From: Phytoseiulus persimilis
Lineage: Eukaryota; Arthropoda; Arachnida; Mesostigmata; Phytoseiidae
Length of the DNA: 64,000 nucleotides
Direction of reading: 5' to 3'
NCBI GenBank assembly: GCA_037576195.1
Contig: CM075102.1
Span: 7,130,001-7,194,000 of the forward strand
Position numbers and translations under genes: made by a program. Below, one piece after another: positions 1 through 9,501 of this stretch. The notes under the pieces are model-generated. The model was not told the DNA's origin. It worked only from the letters and a program-made list of their open reading frames with translations, and did not search any database. How positions within the stretch are numbered: the stretch's first letter is position 1; each line of letters begins with the position of its first letter.

Positions 1-1580
1 CAGAGCTCCTCCGCTGATGTTCCTCTTCTTGTGCTGAATAAGTTAAATGACAACGAGTTCTCGGTCGCCAGACAGACTGGGCAGACGGACGAGCCAGCTT
101 TCAAGCAGACTGAGCGCAGTGAGTCAAGATCTTCATGGCGGTTCCTTCTCTGCCTCGTTCCCCCTTTTCTTCCTCTTTTTACTCAGTACGTTGGTCGGGT
201 TCCTCTCATGTGTTCGTTTGGAAGTCTAATGAAGTTATCCACACATCCAAAGAGGACTTGCTCGCCCAACTCCTCCCGTTCGACTCTTCCTCCTGTATCG
301 AATTACTCGCTGTAACATTTGAACGCAACCGTACGGAGGGCTCCTCTGCGGAAGAGAGAGCGTGACACCAGGGAAAATCGGGGCCACCGATAAAATCGGG
401 ATGCTCCGAGGCTTTGATTTGAGTTCGGGGACGGATGGAACTTTCCCGTCGGCTCTTTTTTGCGAGTTCATCTCTCTGGCAACCCGTTGGAGCCTAGTCT
501 GGCCTGCCATGCGGATCTAAGGGGCTGGAAGTTGATGCCAGACTTCTGAGAGGCCTTCGCGTGCACTTTTCGGGAGAATACTCCGAGAGTTCCCTCTTTC
601 GAACACGTAGCGTTCTTTTTTGGAAGATTTCTGAAAAGGAGAAGGGAAAGCTCTGGCCGCTTTCTCAGAAGCGGCACTGCCGTAAGCAAAGCGTACTGCC
701 CAAATACATATGGGCACTAGCCAACGATAGACCGAGGCTACGGAATACATCGTATAATACTCAACACAGGAGCTACCGTTAGCTTTCAGCCCTGGTTGCC
801 CGACCCTGATGTACAGCCTGTTTGGGTGCTACCGCGTAGAAGGTCCCGTAGAGTCCCGTTGACGATCCTCTAGGCACTCGAAGACGGTCTTGCGCACCCT
901 CGAAGACGGTCTCGTAGGCTCTCGACATGGTGTCGTAGGCTCTCGTGGATACTCTAAGACGTCAAATTTACCCCCGAATGACCTCCATAGACCCCGAAAA
1001 GTATGATCAGATCAGAATCACCGCCATGGACCCAGGAATGAGTAGACAGATCGATGGTGGGAGGAATTGCACGATTCTCGGAACCACCTCCTCAGGCTCT
1101 AGAGAGAATGTTCAGATGTATCGAAAACCACCTACTGGGACTCCGGAAACTATGCTCAGATCAATCCCAGAACCACCTGCATTGTCTATCGGGAGGGCCG
1201 GACAGAGAGAATGACAGACTTACAAACGGACAATGAAGTGGATGTCATCCCGTAGGCTTCATTTTTTTCGATTGAAAAGAATTTATCACCAATCGTAATT
1301 GGTGTCTCTTTCGTTAAAAATGTACAGTCAATCCTATTTCACCCTGCTGGCTTGAGGGCAGTTGTAAATATGATATTGATCACATTGACCATCACACAAC
1401 TCGCATACACAATGTTCGTCAACTTGGTGGAGACTAGATTTTCGGGTACAGAATCAAATGATGGAAGCCGTGAACGGCTCCCCGTGTAATCCGGTGTCTC
1501 AGCTTACAGTTTGGTGCCCTCCACCAATCAGTGGTCATCGCCGGTGTGCGTAGAAATTTTTGTGACACAGTGCTCGATAT
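1..1580. other. No recognisable gene; degenerate minisatellite units
   Basis: Short open frames occur here on both strands, but none resembles a known protein and they overlap one another. Around 995-1180 there are diverged copies of the 45-base repeat that is abundant elsewhere in the window (variants of AGTATGGTCAGATC followed by a GGAATCACC-like block). At 870-960 there are short repeats built on CTCGTAGGCTCTCG, and a related block occurs in inverted orientation near 12090-12190. I see no promoter, RNA gene or splice-supported exon. Confidence 0.5.
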
Positions 1581-1617
1581 GATTCTCAAAGGCCTCGGTC
1601 CTCGTGAGGTTGATGGT

Positions 1618-2796
1618 CTACTGGAGTTGCTCTGGGAACGGTGGAGAGCCTGTTAACCAGTATACGAGGCGGTTTTTCGTTGATCGGTGAACTCTGAGGG
1701 CGCGTTTCAAGAAGTTGGCTATTAGTTTGTCGATCTGTTCGAGCTGTGATCTCGAGAGACGGTTCCAGACCAGTTGAATGCCGTACGATGCGATGGGTGC
1801 CAGTTTTATGTCGAAGAGGGCGAGGGCGGTTGGGAGCGAGAGTTCCCATGGCCTGGAGATCGAAGCGAAGGCGATTTTTGCCTTTCGGATTCTTCCTTCA
1901 ACATGACTAGAGTAGCTGACTCCCCGTTTGGTCAATCCTATCCCAAGGTAGCAGAACTGCTGAACGACCTCCAGCCTCTGGTTTCCCAGTCGGAACACGT
2001 CACCAGACGATGGTGGGCCGCCGTTGCCGAACTTCATTGCTCTCGTTTTTGCTGCGTTGATCGTCAGCCCATTGTTTGCGGAGTACTCTTCGAAAATTCG
2101 CAGGGCTCGCTGTAGATACATACGCGATTTTGGAAAGAGAACGGCGTCATCTGCGTATAGAACTGTGTACACCAGGTCGTGCTCGGTGCTGATAGTTTTC
2201 GGTAGGTCGCCTAGAAGAACGGAGAAGAGCAGAGGGGAAAGATTGTCTCCCTGGGCCACTTCGGTTGATTGCTCAAATGGAGGAAGTACAGAAACTCCAT
2301 CTTCTATTGAAACGAGTCCTTTTTCCAGAGTCTTCGAGATCAGTTTTATGATTCTGCCCACCACGCCGGCTTGCGCGAGTTTTTCGAGTATTCGGCAACG
2401 GGGGGCCGTGTCAATGGCCGATTTGTAGTCGATGAAGACCGCGTACAGAGGTCGGTTTTCCGCACCCACAGCTGCTTCTATCTTTTGAAGCAGAGTGCGG
2501 CATGCTGACAGGGTAGAGCGATCGCGTGTGAAGCCGTGCTGTTCCTGCGGTATGATTCCCTTGGAGTCCAGGTAATCGGTGAGTCGGTCTGCGATCAGAG
2601 AGAACAGAAGCTTACTGAGCGAGTTTCTCTTTGCGATTCCTCGCCAGGCGGACGCATCCAAAGGGTCTCCCTTGTTCTTTGGGATGATAGACAGGAGGCA
2701 ATCCCTCCAATCGTCAGGGATCGTTCCGTTCTCCAGACAGGCTTTCAAGAGGTCGGCTATGTATGGCATGATCGCACCTCCTTGTCGAAGATGCAT
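1618..2796 (-). pseudogene. LINE reverse transcriptase domain
   Basis: The 392-residue open frame is a non-LTR reverse transcriptase that would copy element RNA at a nicked chromosomal target. Visible motifs in order: WRDCLLSIIPKNKGDP near residue 30 (RT block 1), QHGFTRDRSTLSACRTL near 100, YAVFIDYKSAIDTAPR near 140 (the catalytic aspartate block A), AQGDNLSPLLF near 195, and the active-site box YADDAVLF near 220. The C-terminal part (FCYLGIGLTKRG) is the usual thumb region. The upstream finger residues and most of the endonuclease are missing. The frame start at 2796 is only the first methionine after the deletion joint. No intact full-length product is possible. Confidence 0.85.
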
Positions 2797-3025
2797 TCAT
2801 CAGTTTGCCGTTGTAGACTACGGTAACGCCTCCACTCGGGCGTCCTGGTCCTTCAGATTTTCTTGCTAATGATTGTATAACATGAAAGTGTGGGATTTCA
2901 AGTGGGTGTGTTTCCCAGGTTTCGGTAAAAACAAATACGTCGTATCTCTTCAAGTCAAATTCTGCAACAATGCTCAGTTTTCTGCGGATGCCTTCGCAAT
3001 TCCACAGGCCTAGCTTGATTCCCCC
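2714..3025 (-). pseudogene. LINE endonuclease (EEP) N-terminal fragment
   Basis: The minus-strand frame reads GLWNCEGIRRKLS, then YDVFVFTETWE, then GRPSGGVTVVYNGKL. These match the opening blocks of exonuclease-endonuclease-phosphatase domains of LINEs: the asparagine of block 1, the TETW glutamate, and the glycine-rich third block. The domain stops after about 100 residues where it meets the RT in another frame. A TGA lies immediately upstream of the domain in the same frame. The catalytic aspartate and histidine of the second half are absent, so it cannot nick DNA. Confidence 0.7.
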
Positions 3026-3336
3026 GAATCAGTGGCGATCATTGTATCGTCGTTCGTATCAGCCACGACATTCTCTTTCCGTGCCTCCGGGAGAGCCCGA
3101 GAGTCGATCTGGTCTACCCCGAGTCTCCCCGTGAAAATTCTAACTGCGATCCCTGTTGGCCACAGGGTCGGTTCGGTCAGCATCGGTCCCTCTCCGAGCT
3201 CTGTCTCTATAACAAAGGAGGAGAAGGTCGGGGAGTCTGATCGGGATTTTGAGCTTAATCACCGAGATCAACTTCGACGAAAGCCTTACTGCATTGTTCA
3301 ATATGTCCCGCGGGGACATAGCTCGAGCAGCCCTCG

Positions 3337-4011
3337 TCACGAAGATGCGATCTCGGCCAGAATCTCTTGTGAGTGCTGCAGTGATCGGGATGTTTGTAGG
3401 GCCAGTGCCAAATGAGACAGGGCGTGTGTCCCTCTGGCTTCTCGGTCTGGGGGCGGGGCAATCACTTGGCTCAAAGGGCCGAGCACATTCCCAGTTGTCG
3501 CAAGTGGCTGTTCCATTCTGGAGGCCTTTGGAGCGTCGCTCGGGAGTAGGTAATCCGCTGAGCGTTTTCGGGAGTTTTGCGTACCGAGAGCGCGCTGCCG
3601 CAGTCCTCCAGATGCCGCTGACGTTCGGAGGAGCGGTGAACTCTGGGGACGGTTCGTTGTTTTTGGCGTCTGGATCGAAGAGAATGCGTTGCTCAGGGTT
3701 CTCTCTGCCTTGAGAAGTTTGATTTCAGCCCTGGCGTCCTGGAGCTCAGTTCTAAGATCCAGCACGAGGTCAGTAAGAAACAGGATTCGAGTCGAAAGGC
3801 TCGAGAGCGGTATGTCCGGGGCGGCACGTGGACCGACGGAGCTGCAGCTCGGGGATCTCGGGGCACCGGTGGGTCCCTTGGGCTCGGTTGAGCATGAAGG
3901 GTGGATGAATGATCGACAGCCGGAGCTCCAAGAGCGAACTCCGTCGTCGTTTTTGACCGCGCGGTGGCAGATCACGCACTGAATGCGTGCGCGCAAATCG
4001 TTCACAGACAT
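3337..4011 (-). CDS. LINE ORF1-type protein with Cys/His finger and coiled coil
   Basis: A 224-residue frame starts at the ATG ten bases inside the Harbinger junction. Residues 12-40 form a PHD-like zinc cluster (CVICHRAV, then CRSFIHPSC: C-x2-C, later C-x4-H-x3-C). A leucine-rich helix around residues 80-105 (LVLDLRTELQDARAEIKLL) looks like a short coiled coil, and the rest is low-complexity and serine/proline rich. Fingers followed by coiled coils are typical of ORF1 RNA-binding proteins of several LINE clades, and it lies 5' of the endonuclease and RT on the same strand. Its role as element RNA-binding protein is inferred from that position. Confidence 0.55.
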   Translation of the reverse strand: MSVNDLRARIQCVICHRAVKNDDGVRSWSSGCRSFIHPSCSTEPKGPTGAPRSPSCSSVGPRAAPDIPLSSLSTRILFLTDLVLDLRTELQDARAEIKLLKAERTLSNAFSSIQTPKTTNRPQSSPLLRTSAASGGLRQRALGTQNSRKRSADYLLPSDAPKASRMEQPLATTGNVLGPLSQVIAPPPDREARGTHALSHLALALQTSRSLQHSQEILAEIASS

Positions 4012-4018
4012 GGTTCAC

Positions 4019-4076
4019 TTAAGGCCCATTTACACTTGTTCACGTAAGATGATCATAAAGAATGAGCATCAAGAGT
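4019..4076 (+). repeat. Harbinger left terminal inverted repeat and TTA duplication
   Basis: TTA at 4019-4021 is followed by AGGCCCATTTACACTTG and a looser subterminal stretch. The reverse complement of 9443-9498 matches it. Confidence 0.85.
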
Positions 4077-4136
4077 GAAAGCGAGAATGTTCATCCAAAG
4101 TGTTCATCTATTGTTTACACTTAATCATCCAAAAGC

Positions 4137-5849
4137 ATGGCGCCGCCGCGCCGAGAGCACCGTTCGAAAAATAGTCCAGCGCTGGCAGCAGGTCGGAAGG
4201 GCGAGCGAGAAGCCGGAAGACAAAACCGAGGACGTAGAAGGATCTCCGAAATGCCTCCGTCGGTCACTACGGAGGAGATTGTCAGTGGCGGTGTGGACCT
4301 GATCGTCCAAGGTCTAATTCAGGATCTCACGAGCGAGCTGCAGACGAAGCGTCGACGTCGACGACGGCGTTGGTGGGTCAAACCATGGGTCGCGAGGCGT
4401 GGAAAGCTCGGAGCGTCGTCAACCGTACTCCAAGAATGGGCAACAGAGAGCCCCGACGAATACCGCAACCACTTGCGAATGAGTGAGGATCAGTTCTGCT
4501 ACCTGTTAGAGAAAGTGGCCCCTGCCATCGATAAGAAAGACACGAAGTTCCGAGAAGCGATACCAGCAGGAACGAAACTGGCTATGACACTTCGATACCT
4601 CGCGACGGGGGACAGCTCGAGCACATTGAGTGCTCTCTATCGGGTGCCGAAGTTCACATTCTCCGCCTTCCTCCCGAAAGTCTGTCGAGCCATCTACCGT
4701 GCCTTGGAAGATTTCATTCAGGTCAGTTCAGGAGATACGACGCATAGAGGATTTTCGAACCCTTAGGTGCACGGGATTTTGGTCCACGGTACGGACTGTG
4801 GTGCATCGAGATCTCGTCTATTAGTACATATCAGAACCTTCTCATAGCATAGTGAGCTCTGTTAAGCCGTCCTCGGGCGGTGAGCTCCCGCTCGTCGACG
4901 GCGTATCGTCTCGACGCACGCGGCGCGCGATCGGACCGGGAATGGTGTAAATGGGAGCCTCGACCGTCATTTGTGACACTCGTTCCACCGTCATTACACG
5001 TTGTAGAGCGTCCATGCAAGCGTCGGCTCTGTTCGCTGGCCTGTTGTTCAATTGAGCCGCGAGGCTGCTGCAAAAGTGGTCGTATTCGGTTGGCTTGTTC
5101 ATCTTCGGCGGCCTGGGCGTCTGGGCAAGACTCCTCCTCGGGAGTCACCGTTTCCGTAAGCGATGCGTTGTGGGAGTTCGGCGATATATTTCAACGACTT
5201 AATTTCGTTTCTCCATCAGGTTCCGGATTCTATCGATCAATGGGAATCCATCATGAAGGATTTCGGAACAATGTGGCAGTTTCCCAACGTGTGTGGCGCG
5301 AGGGATGGCAATCACGTCAGCATCAGATGTCCACCGAATAGCGGTTCTGTTTACTTCAACTACAAGAAAAAATTCAGCACCATACTGTTCGCGATTGTCG
5401 ATGCAAACTATAATTTATTCTATATTGATGTGGGAACGAATGGGAGAGTGAACGATGCAGCGGTGTTCGCGGAATAAAACTTCAATCAGCCCTTGCTAAG
5501 CGATTCACTGCACATACCAGAGCGCGGAATATTTGTGGCGGACGACGCCTTTCCCTCACGCCCGAATCTCTTGAAGCCATTCTCACGTTGCGGTACATTG
5601 AACGAGACCCAAAAAATCTTCGATTACAGGCTCTCGAGAACGCGTCGGGTGGTTGAGAATGCGTTTGGAATATTAGCATTGAAATTTCGGATTTACGAAA
5701 AGCCGCTCCCATTGGCCATCGAGACCACGGAACGGGTCGTGAAGACTACCTGTGCACTCCATAACTGGCTACGCAAGACCTCGACGGCTGCCGCTCCGTA
5801 CCTCCAGAGAGATATGTTAACGGGGTCCGGTATTTTGAGCGGGAAGTGA
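4137..5849 (+). pseudogene. Harbinger DDE transposase (HARBI1-like), two exons, one stop
   Basis: Exon 1 (4137-4721) gives a basic N-terminus, then RRWWVKPWVARR, EYRNHLRMSEDQF and LAMTLRYLATGDS, the usual N-terminal half of PIF/Harbinger transposases. A GTCAGT donor at 4722 and a CCATCAG acceptor ending at 5219 join CAG to GTT in phase (Q-VPDSIDQW). Exon 2 (5220-5849) carries the DDE nuclease: GARDGNHV (first Asp), VADDAFPSRPNLLKPF (second Asp) and RRVVENAFGIL (Glu), ending ALHNWLRK. Total length of about 405 residues fits the family. A single in-frame TAA at 5475-5477 interrupts the nuclease core just after DAAVFAE, so this copy is dead as read. The 498-base intron contains the last exon of the antisense MADF gene. 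Confidence 0.88.
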
Positions 5850-5942
5850 ATTCGAGCGTGACGTAAATTTGAGCGGAGCGAACATTTGGGCGGAAACGAA
5901 TATTCGAGCGCAACGAACTTTCGAGCGGAGCGTTCCTAATGA
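5830..5942 (+). repeat. Short tandem repeats GAGCGGA/GAGCGCA, left arm
   Basis: Roughly 20-base units with TTGAGCGG or TTCGAGCG cores recur. The complementary motif (CGCTCAAA, CGCTCGA) is repeated at 6365-6505 in inverted orientation, giving a potential hairpin around the MULE fragment. Confidence 0.6.
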
Positions 5943-5944
5943 TG

Positions 5945-6219
5945 ATGATTAAGACGCAGCATTTGCCGGCCGAATCGGGTGCTCACATCCCACTTTTTTC
6001 AAGCTTGTCGAGCACTTGAAAGTCGAGCAAGGACTCACCGAATTCATACTAGTGAAATCGCTCGCGCAGGGCGGGGGCCCGTCAACGAAGCACGTATACC
6101 GAGACCGGCAAAGGAGGCTTTTCGACCTTACCTCAAAGTACAACGATCGCAACATCCTCTCGTTTCTAGAGGCCATAGCGCACAACATCTCTTTCCGGAG
6201 ACCAACTTCCGCTTCATGA
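5945..6219 (+). pseudogene. MULE (FLYWCH-type) transposase C-terminal fragment
   Basis: The frame reads HPTFFKLVEHLKVEQG, then SLAQGGGPSTKHVYRDRQ and ILSFLEAIAHNISF. This pattern, a helix after the catalytic region, a basic YRD block and a terminal L-x-x-IAHN-x-x-F, is the C-terminus of MULE-domain transposases of the FLYWCH type. The catalytic MULE core is absent and the upstream asparagine/glutamate block is not recognisable. The fragment lies in the loop of two inverted short-repeat arrays inside the MADF intron, so it was probably carried in as part of a foldback insertion. Confidence 0.5.
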
Positions 6220-6364
6220 ATCTCCATATGTTTCTCACTCACTCGCTTCTTGAGTGTTACGTTTGGCTGTGATTCCATAAGAAAAATACAGAGAGCTCGA
6301 TGTGTTTTCATTCCAGCTGTACCGAATACCCAGAGAATGTGAGAGCCTCGGGATTACTTCGGAA

Positions 6365-6505
6365 ACACTCCCGCTCATAGTTCCGTCCCGCTCGAGGGTC
6401 CGTTCCGCTCAGAAGTCCGTTTCCGGCCAGATTCACGTTCCACTCGAATTTTCTTCCCGCTCAAATGTAGGTTCGCCCAGATGAACGTTCCGCTCAAATT
6501 ACCCG
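6365..6505 (-). repeat. Short tandem repeats, inverted right arm
   Basis: Repeats of TTCCGCTC, CCCGCTCGA and CCGCTCAAATT, complementary to the array at 5830-5942. Confidence 0.6.
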
Positions 6506-7212
6506 GCATCATGTGAACTTCCGAGGATTGCGATGCGGGCCAACTTATTCCGGGGTCTGTGACAGACGGAGCCAGCGCAGGTCTCAAAGACCTTCCTAGT
6601 CACCCAAGCACGAACCATTCGAAATTGGCAACCGAAACTCGTCAAGAATATGCAGAACGATTCGTGACCATATATACGGTTCCTTGGCAATGGAGTATGA
6701 TTTGATATTGCTGAGCGCCTAACCTTGCGCTGCCGTCATAGGCGAATCAGAAAGCTACTGCTTCGCCGCAATATGGTTCCTCCCGTTCTGAGAATAAAAC
6801 CCTCACCTTCGGATTTGAAGTACTCACTTTAGCCAGGCAGACGCCGCGGAGGAACGAGTCTGCTGTATCGAACCAGAATAATTCCGGCTTGGGGAGGTCC
6901 GTCACGCCTGCTCTACTGCGTTCAGACTGTCGAATCTTCGCCAGTTCGGCGGCATATCGAGTTCGGATCGTTTTTATTTTCGAAAGAACGTCGGCAACTT
7001 CCAATCCATCGAGATCTAAATCCGACACCATGGACGCTAGCGCTCTATCTCACAGGTTTCTTTCATTGTACTCCGCTGTGCTGCTATTCCATAGAAGTTC
7101 GTTGTTACGATGGCTGTCTAGGAAGGCTGCCATATGACTGTCTTGCCAGCGGGGAGCCATTCTTTTTTCCAGATCCGGCGAAACCGTTATGCGATGCTCC
7201 GCAGGGGTGCAC

Positions 7213-7325
7213 CGAGAATGCCAAAAACCTGAAATACCGAAAACCTGGAATACCGAAAACCTGAAATACCGAATACCTGGAATCCCAAAAACTGGAAATA
7301 CCGAAAACTTGAAATGCCGAAATCC
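7213..7325 (+). repeat. Tandem repeat of about 16 bases, CCGAAAACCTGAAATA
   Basis: About seven imperfect units. The complementary motif (TATTCCAGGTTTTCG and variants) is repeated at about 9250-9355. Flanking sequence is shared too: 7330-7420 resembles the reverse complement of 9165-9245. Confidence 0.65.
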
Positions 7326-7424
7326 CTCTCCCTTTTTTGAAAGCTCGCCCGATGCGAATGAGACTTCTATGCAGAAGAGGAGTCAGCTAGTCGAGCCAGG
7401 CGAGACGGCATCTGCCGGCTTCTG

Positions 7425-7600
7425 ATGGGTATAGGAACATTGCCCGCAGTGTTTACTATATGAACGCATTTTCAGAGAAAAGGCCTCCGCCAGCTTGGCG
7501 GTCTGCTACTGGCACGGTGAGAGCTATTGCTGGGAGACCGCGACGACAGCGGGGAGCCTAGCGGAGCTACCGAGCATTTCAAGCACGATCCAGGCGCGAA
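7425..7600 (+). repeat. Left arm of a 175-base inverted repeat
   Basis: Begins near GGAACATTGCCCGCAG and includes GCCAGCTTGGCGGTCTGC and GGAGCCTAGCGGAGCTACC. The reverse complement is present at 8125-8300 with a few substitutions. The loop of about 525 bases (7601-8124) contains no recognisable gene. Confidence 0.75.
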
Positions 7601-8124
7601 ACACAATTGAGAATCCGTGTACTTTCACAAGGGGTGAGGGTTGGTAATGAGGAGGTTCGGCTCTAGATTTCAGAGGAAGAAGATGATTAGGGGTCGGTAG
7701 GCAGTGTATGACACGCATTTTCGAATTCCGGGAGACTTCATCCAAGACACTTTCCGTCCAGGAAGCGAACGTTTCCGAGGGAGACGCGAAAAACCGACTG
7801 AGTCACTACTCTGCACATGGCGCATCCGCCTCAGTGCCGAGGAGGCCTCACGGCCACGGAGTTCTTCGGTCTTCAACCGCCGAAGACCAGAGGTTCCGTG
7901 GAGTTTCATCCCACTGTGTCCTGTCCGAGATGAGAATCACTCAATGCCTCTCGCTGTGGACTTCATCTCCTTGTATTGAGCCTGGCTCAATGTTCTGCCG
8001 TTCACCTTGCGTATCGACTCCTCGCCATCTGAACTGACATTGTTGACGATGGATCATGTGTAAACCATGGAATCTTTGGAAATTTCATCATTCCCCGGCG
8101 AACCATCCCAGCTCTCCTCGCTGT

Positions 8125-8300
8125 TCCGCGCCTGGATCTTGCTTGAAATGCTCGGTAGCTCCGCTAGGCTCCCCGCTGTCGTCGCGGTCTCCCAGCAACA
8201 GCTTCCAGCATCCCCGTAGCAGACCGCCAAGCTGGCGGAGGCCGCTCTCTCTGAAAATGCGTTCATATAGTAAACACTGCGGGCAAAGTTCCTTTACCCG
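8125..8300 (-). repeat. Right arm of the 175-base inverted repeat
   Basis: Mirrors 7425-7600, ending CACTGCGGGCAAAGTTCC. Confidence 0.75.
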
Positions 8301-8741
8301 CTTCCTTCTGATGAGGTCGTGTCGTAGATCTCTCAGCTCCCATGCTTTGGAATACAATCGTGAGACAAATGTACGATCGGAGAACGAATTTCTCAGGTTC
8401 CGTGGCTTCGAATGGGAAGAGTGCAAACCCCCAGCAGACAAAAGGTCATGTTCAAAGATGATTTGAACTGTAGCAGGTCAAGGAGGAACGCAAGAGGAAA
8501 CTACACCACATTCAGTAGTGAAGCGAGCGTTAGCCTTATCGGGCAGTTATCCTGAGTTTTCAAAGTTTTATTCATGGGGCTCCATCTGGGCTTATTCACA
8601 AATCCTCGATTGAGTATCATGGTTGTTGACTATCAGATTGATCCAAGGTTGAGTATCGATTTACTGTGTTCAGTAACATGTGGGTCTCTACGTGGGACGC
8701 GTTTGATCCCAACTCTGCGCTGTGTATGTTGTACTTTTTTT

Positions 8742-9019
8742 CAGTGGCGTACCCAGGGGGGGGGGGGGGGGGGGCTGCTAGGGGGCGATGCCCCCCCCCC
8801 CCCCCCCAAAACTCTTCGATGATATTGGGAAGGGTGGATTATATTCTACTTTGATGGACGAAAAAGTTCCACAAAGATTCTGTCTTATCAGGAAAATTCT
8901 CACAGGTTTGAAAACCATGTTGATTGCGTCAGGAAAATCTCGAGACGATGATCATCGTCATCATCGGCCTCATCATCACATCCTTGGCTCCCCCCGAAAA
9001 AAAACTGGGTACGCCCCTG
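8742..9019 (+). mobile_element. hAT miniature element (MITE), 278 bases
   Basis: Left end CAGTGGCGTACCCAGG and the reverse complement of the right end, CAGGGGCGTACCCAGT, are inverted repeats of the type seen at hAT ends. The element is flanked by a perfect 8-base duplication CTTTTTTT (8734-8741 and 9020-9027), as hAT transposases make. Inside are a G run and a C run that can pair, and a block rich in ATGATCATCGTCATC. A diverged inverted relative lies at about 49858-50112, and end fragments occur near 53733 and 60993. Confidence 0.9.
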
Positions 9020-9164
9020 CTTTTTTTGTGTGTTCCTGTTCGTCTTCGAGCTCGACTTCTGCTCGACTTCGAATCACTCCTGCAATGTAACACTTATCTC
9101 TACATTTAATCGCTTCCAAGGAATGTAACGGCTCAGTGTACACTGCCGGCCTACAATCCGGACC

Positions 9165-9357
9165 CTGGCCGATCCCACCTCTCCTGGCTTGGATAGCTGC
9201 TGGCTCCTCTGCATAGAAGCCTCATTCACTCCAAGCGAGCCTTCAAATGGGGGGAAGGGTTTTCGGCATTTTAGGATTAGGGGATTTCGCATATGCGGTA
9301 TCCCAGGTTTTCGGTATTCCAGGTTTTCGAGATTTCGGGTTTTCGGTATTTCCGGCT
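9165..9357 (-). repeat. Inverted counterpart of the 16-base tandem repeat and its flank
   Basis: Contains GGTTTTCGGTATTCCAGG-type units and the flank with GAAGCCTCATTCACTCC, complementary to 7213-7420. Confidence 0.6.
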
Positions 9358-9442
9358 GCCACCGCTCCGCAAAAGCGCGGGCTCCTGTTGAAGTGGAGAG
9401 GGCAGCGTGTAGTGAACGACGCGCTCCTCCGCTTACATTTCT

Positions 9443-9501
9443 CACTTTGGATGAAAACTCAGAATGATCATCCAGAGTGAACAAGTGTAAATGGGCCTTT
9501 A
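9443..9501 (-). repeat. Harbinger right terminal inverted repeat and TTA duplication
   Basis: Ends CAAGTGTAAATGGGCCT followed by TTA at 9499-9501, mirroring the left end. Confidence 0.85.

Larger units (their letters stand above)
1580..4021 (-). mobile_element. Non-LTR retrotransposon (LINE), internally deleted
   Basis: Read on the minus strand, this interval gives in order an ORF1-type protein (4011-3337), the start of an apurinic-type endonuclease (about 3025-2714) and a reverse transcriptase (2796-1618). That is the order of a two-ORF LINE. The endonuclease covers only about 100 of the usual 200-plus residues and runs into the RT in a different frame, so an internal deletion joined the two. 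A Harbinger element sits just upstream of the ORF1 start at 4022-9498, so the LINE 5' region should resume at about 9502. The clade is not clear from the motifs I can see. Confidence 0.8.
4842..7133 (-). pseudogene. MADF/BESS-type Harbinger partner protein, two exons, one stop
   Basis: The first exon (7133-6828, minus) encodes a MADF domain: FLDSHRNNELLWNSS, EYNERN, then IKTIRTRYAAELAKI and PELFWFDTADSFLRG. A GTGAGT donor starts at 6827. A TTGCCCAG acceptor ending at 5121 leads in phase 0 to the second exon (5120-4842) with EYDHFCSSLAAQLNNRP, the C-terminal helix pair typical of MADF proteins, and a tail ending at a stop at 4842. Predicted length is 194 codons. A TGA at 7052-7050 breaks the MADF domain. 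Harbinger elements commonly encode a Myb/MADF protein that binds DNA and carries the transposase to the ends; that role is inferred here. The 1707-base intron contains transposase exon 2 on the other strand. Confidence 0.7.
4022..9498 (+). mobile_element. PIF/Harbinger DNA transposon, 5477 bases, with nested insertions
   Basis: The left end (4022) and right end (9498) are inverted copies starting AGGCCCATTTACACTTG. The first 22 bases are perfect and weaker similarity continues to about 55 bases. Both ends are flanked by TTA (4019-4021 and 9499-9501), the 3-base duplication expected of PIF/Harbinger. The element contains the two genes expected of the family, a DDE transposase (plus) and a MADF-type protein (minus), both damaged by single stops. 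Nested inside are a MULE tail fragment, inverted short-repeat arrays, a 175-base inverted repeat and a hAT miniature element. The whole lies in the 5' region of a LINE. Confidence 0.88.

Noticed and set aside
4075..4302. Frame upstream of the transposase considered as a separate N-terminal exon
   Set aside because: It overlaps the basic N-terminus of the transposase in another frame and starts in the terminal repeat.
7425..8300. Conserved MNAFSE-type frames in both arms of the inverted repeat
   Set aside because: Similarity is explained by the arms being copies of each other; the frames do not continue past the arms and hold no known motif.
8760..8810. G and C runs considered as sequencing gaps or quadruplex elements
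   Set aside because: They lie at fixed positions within a MITE family, and its relative at 49858-50112 shows the same run, so they belong to the element.
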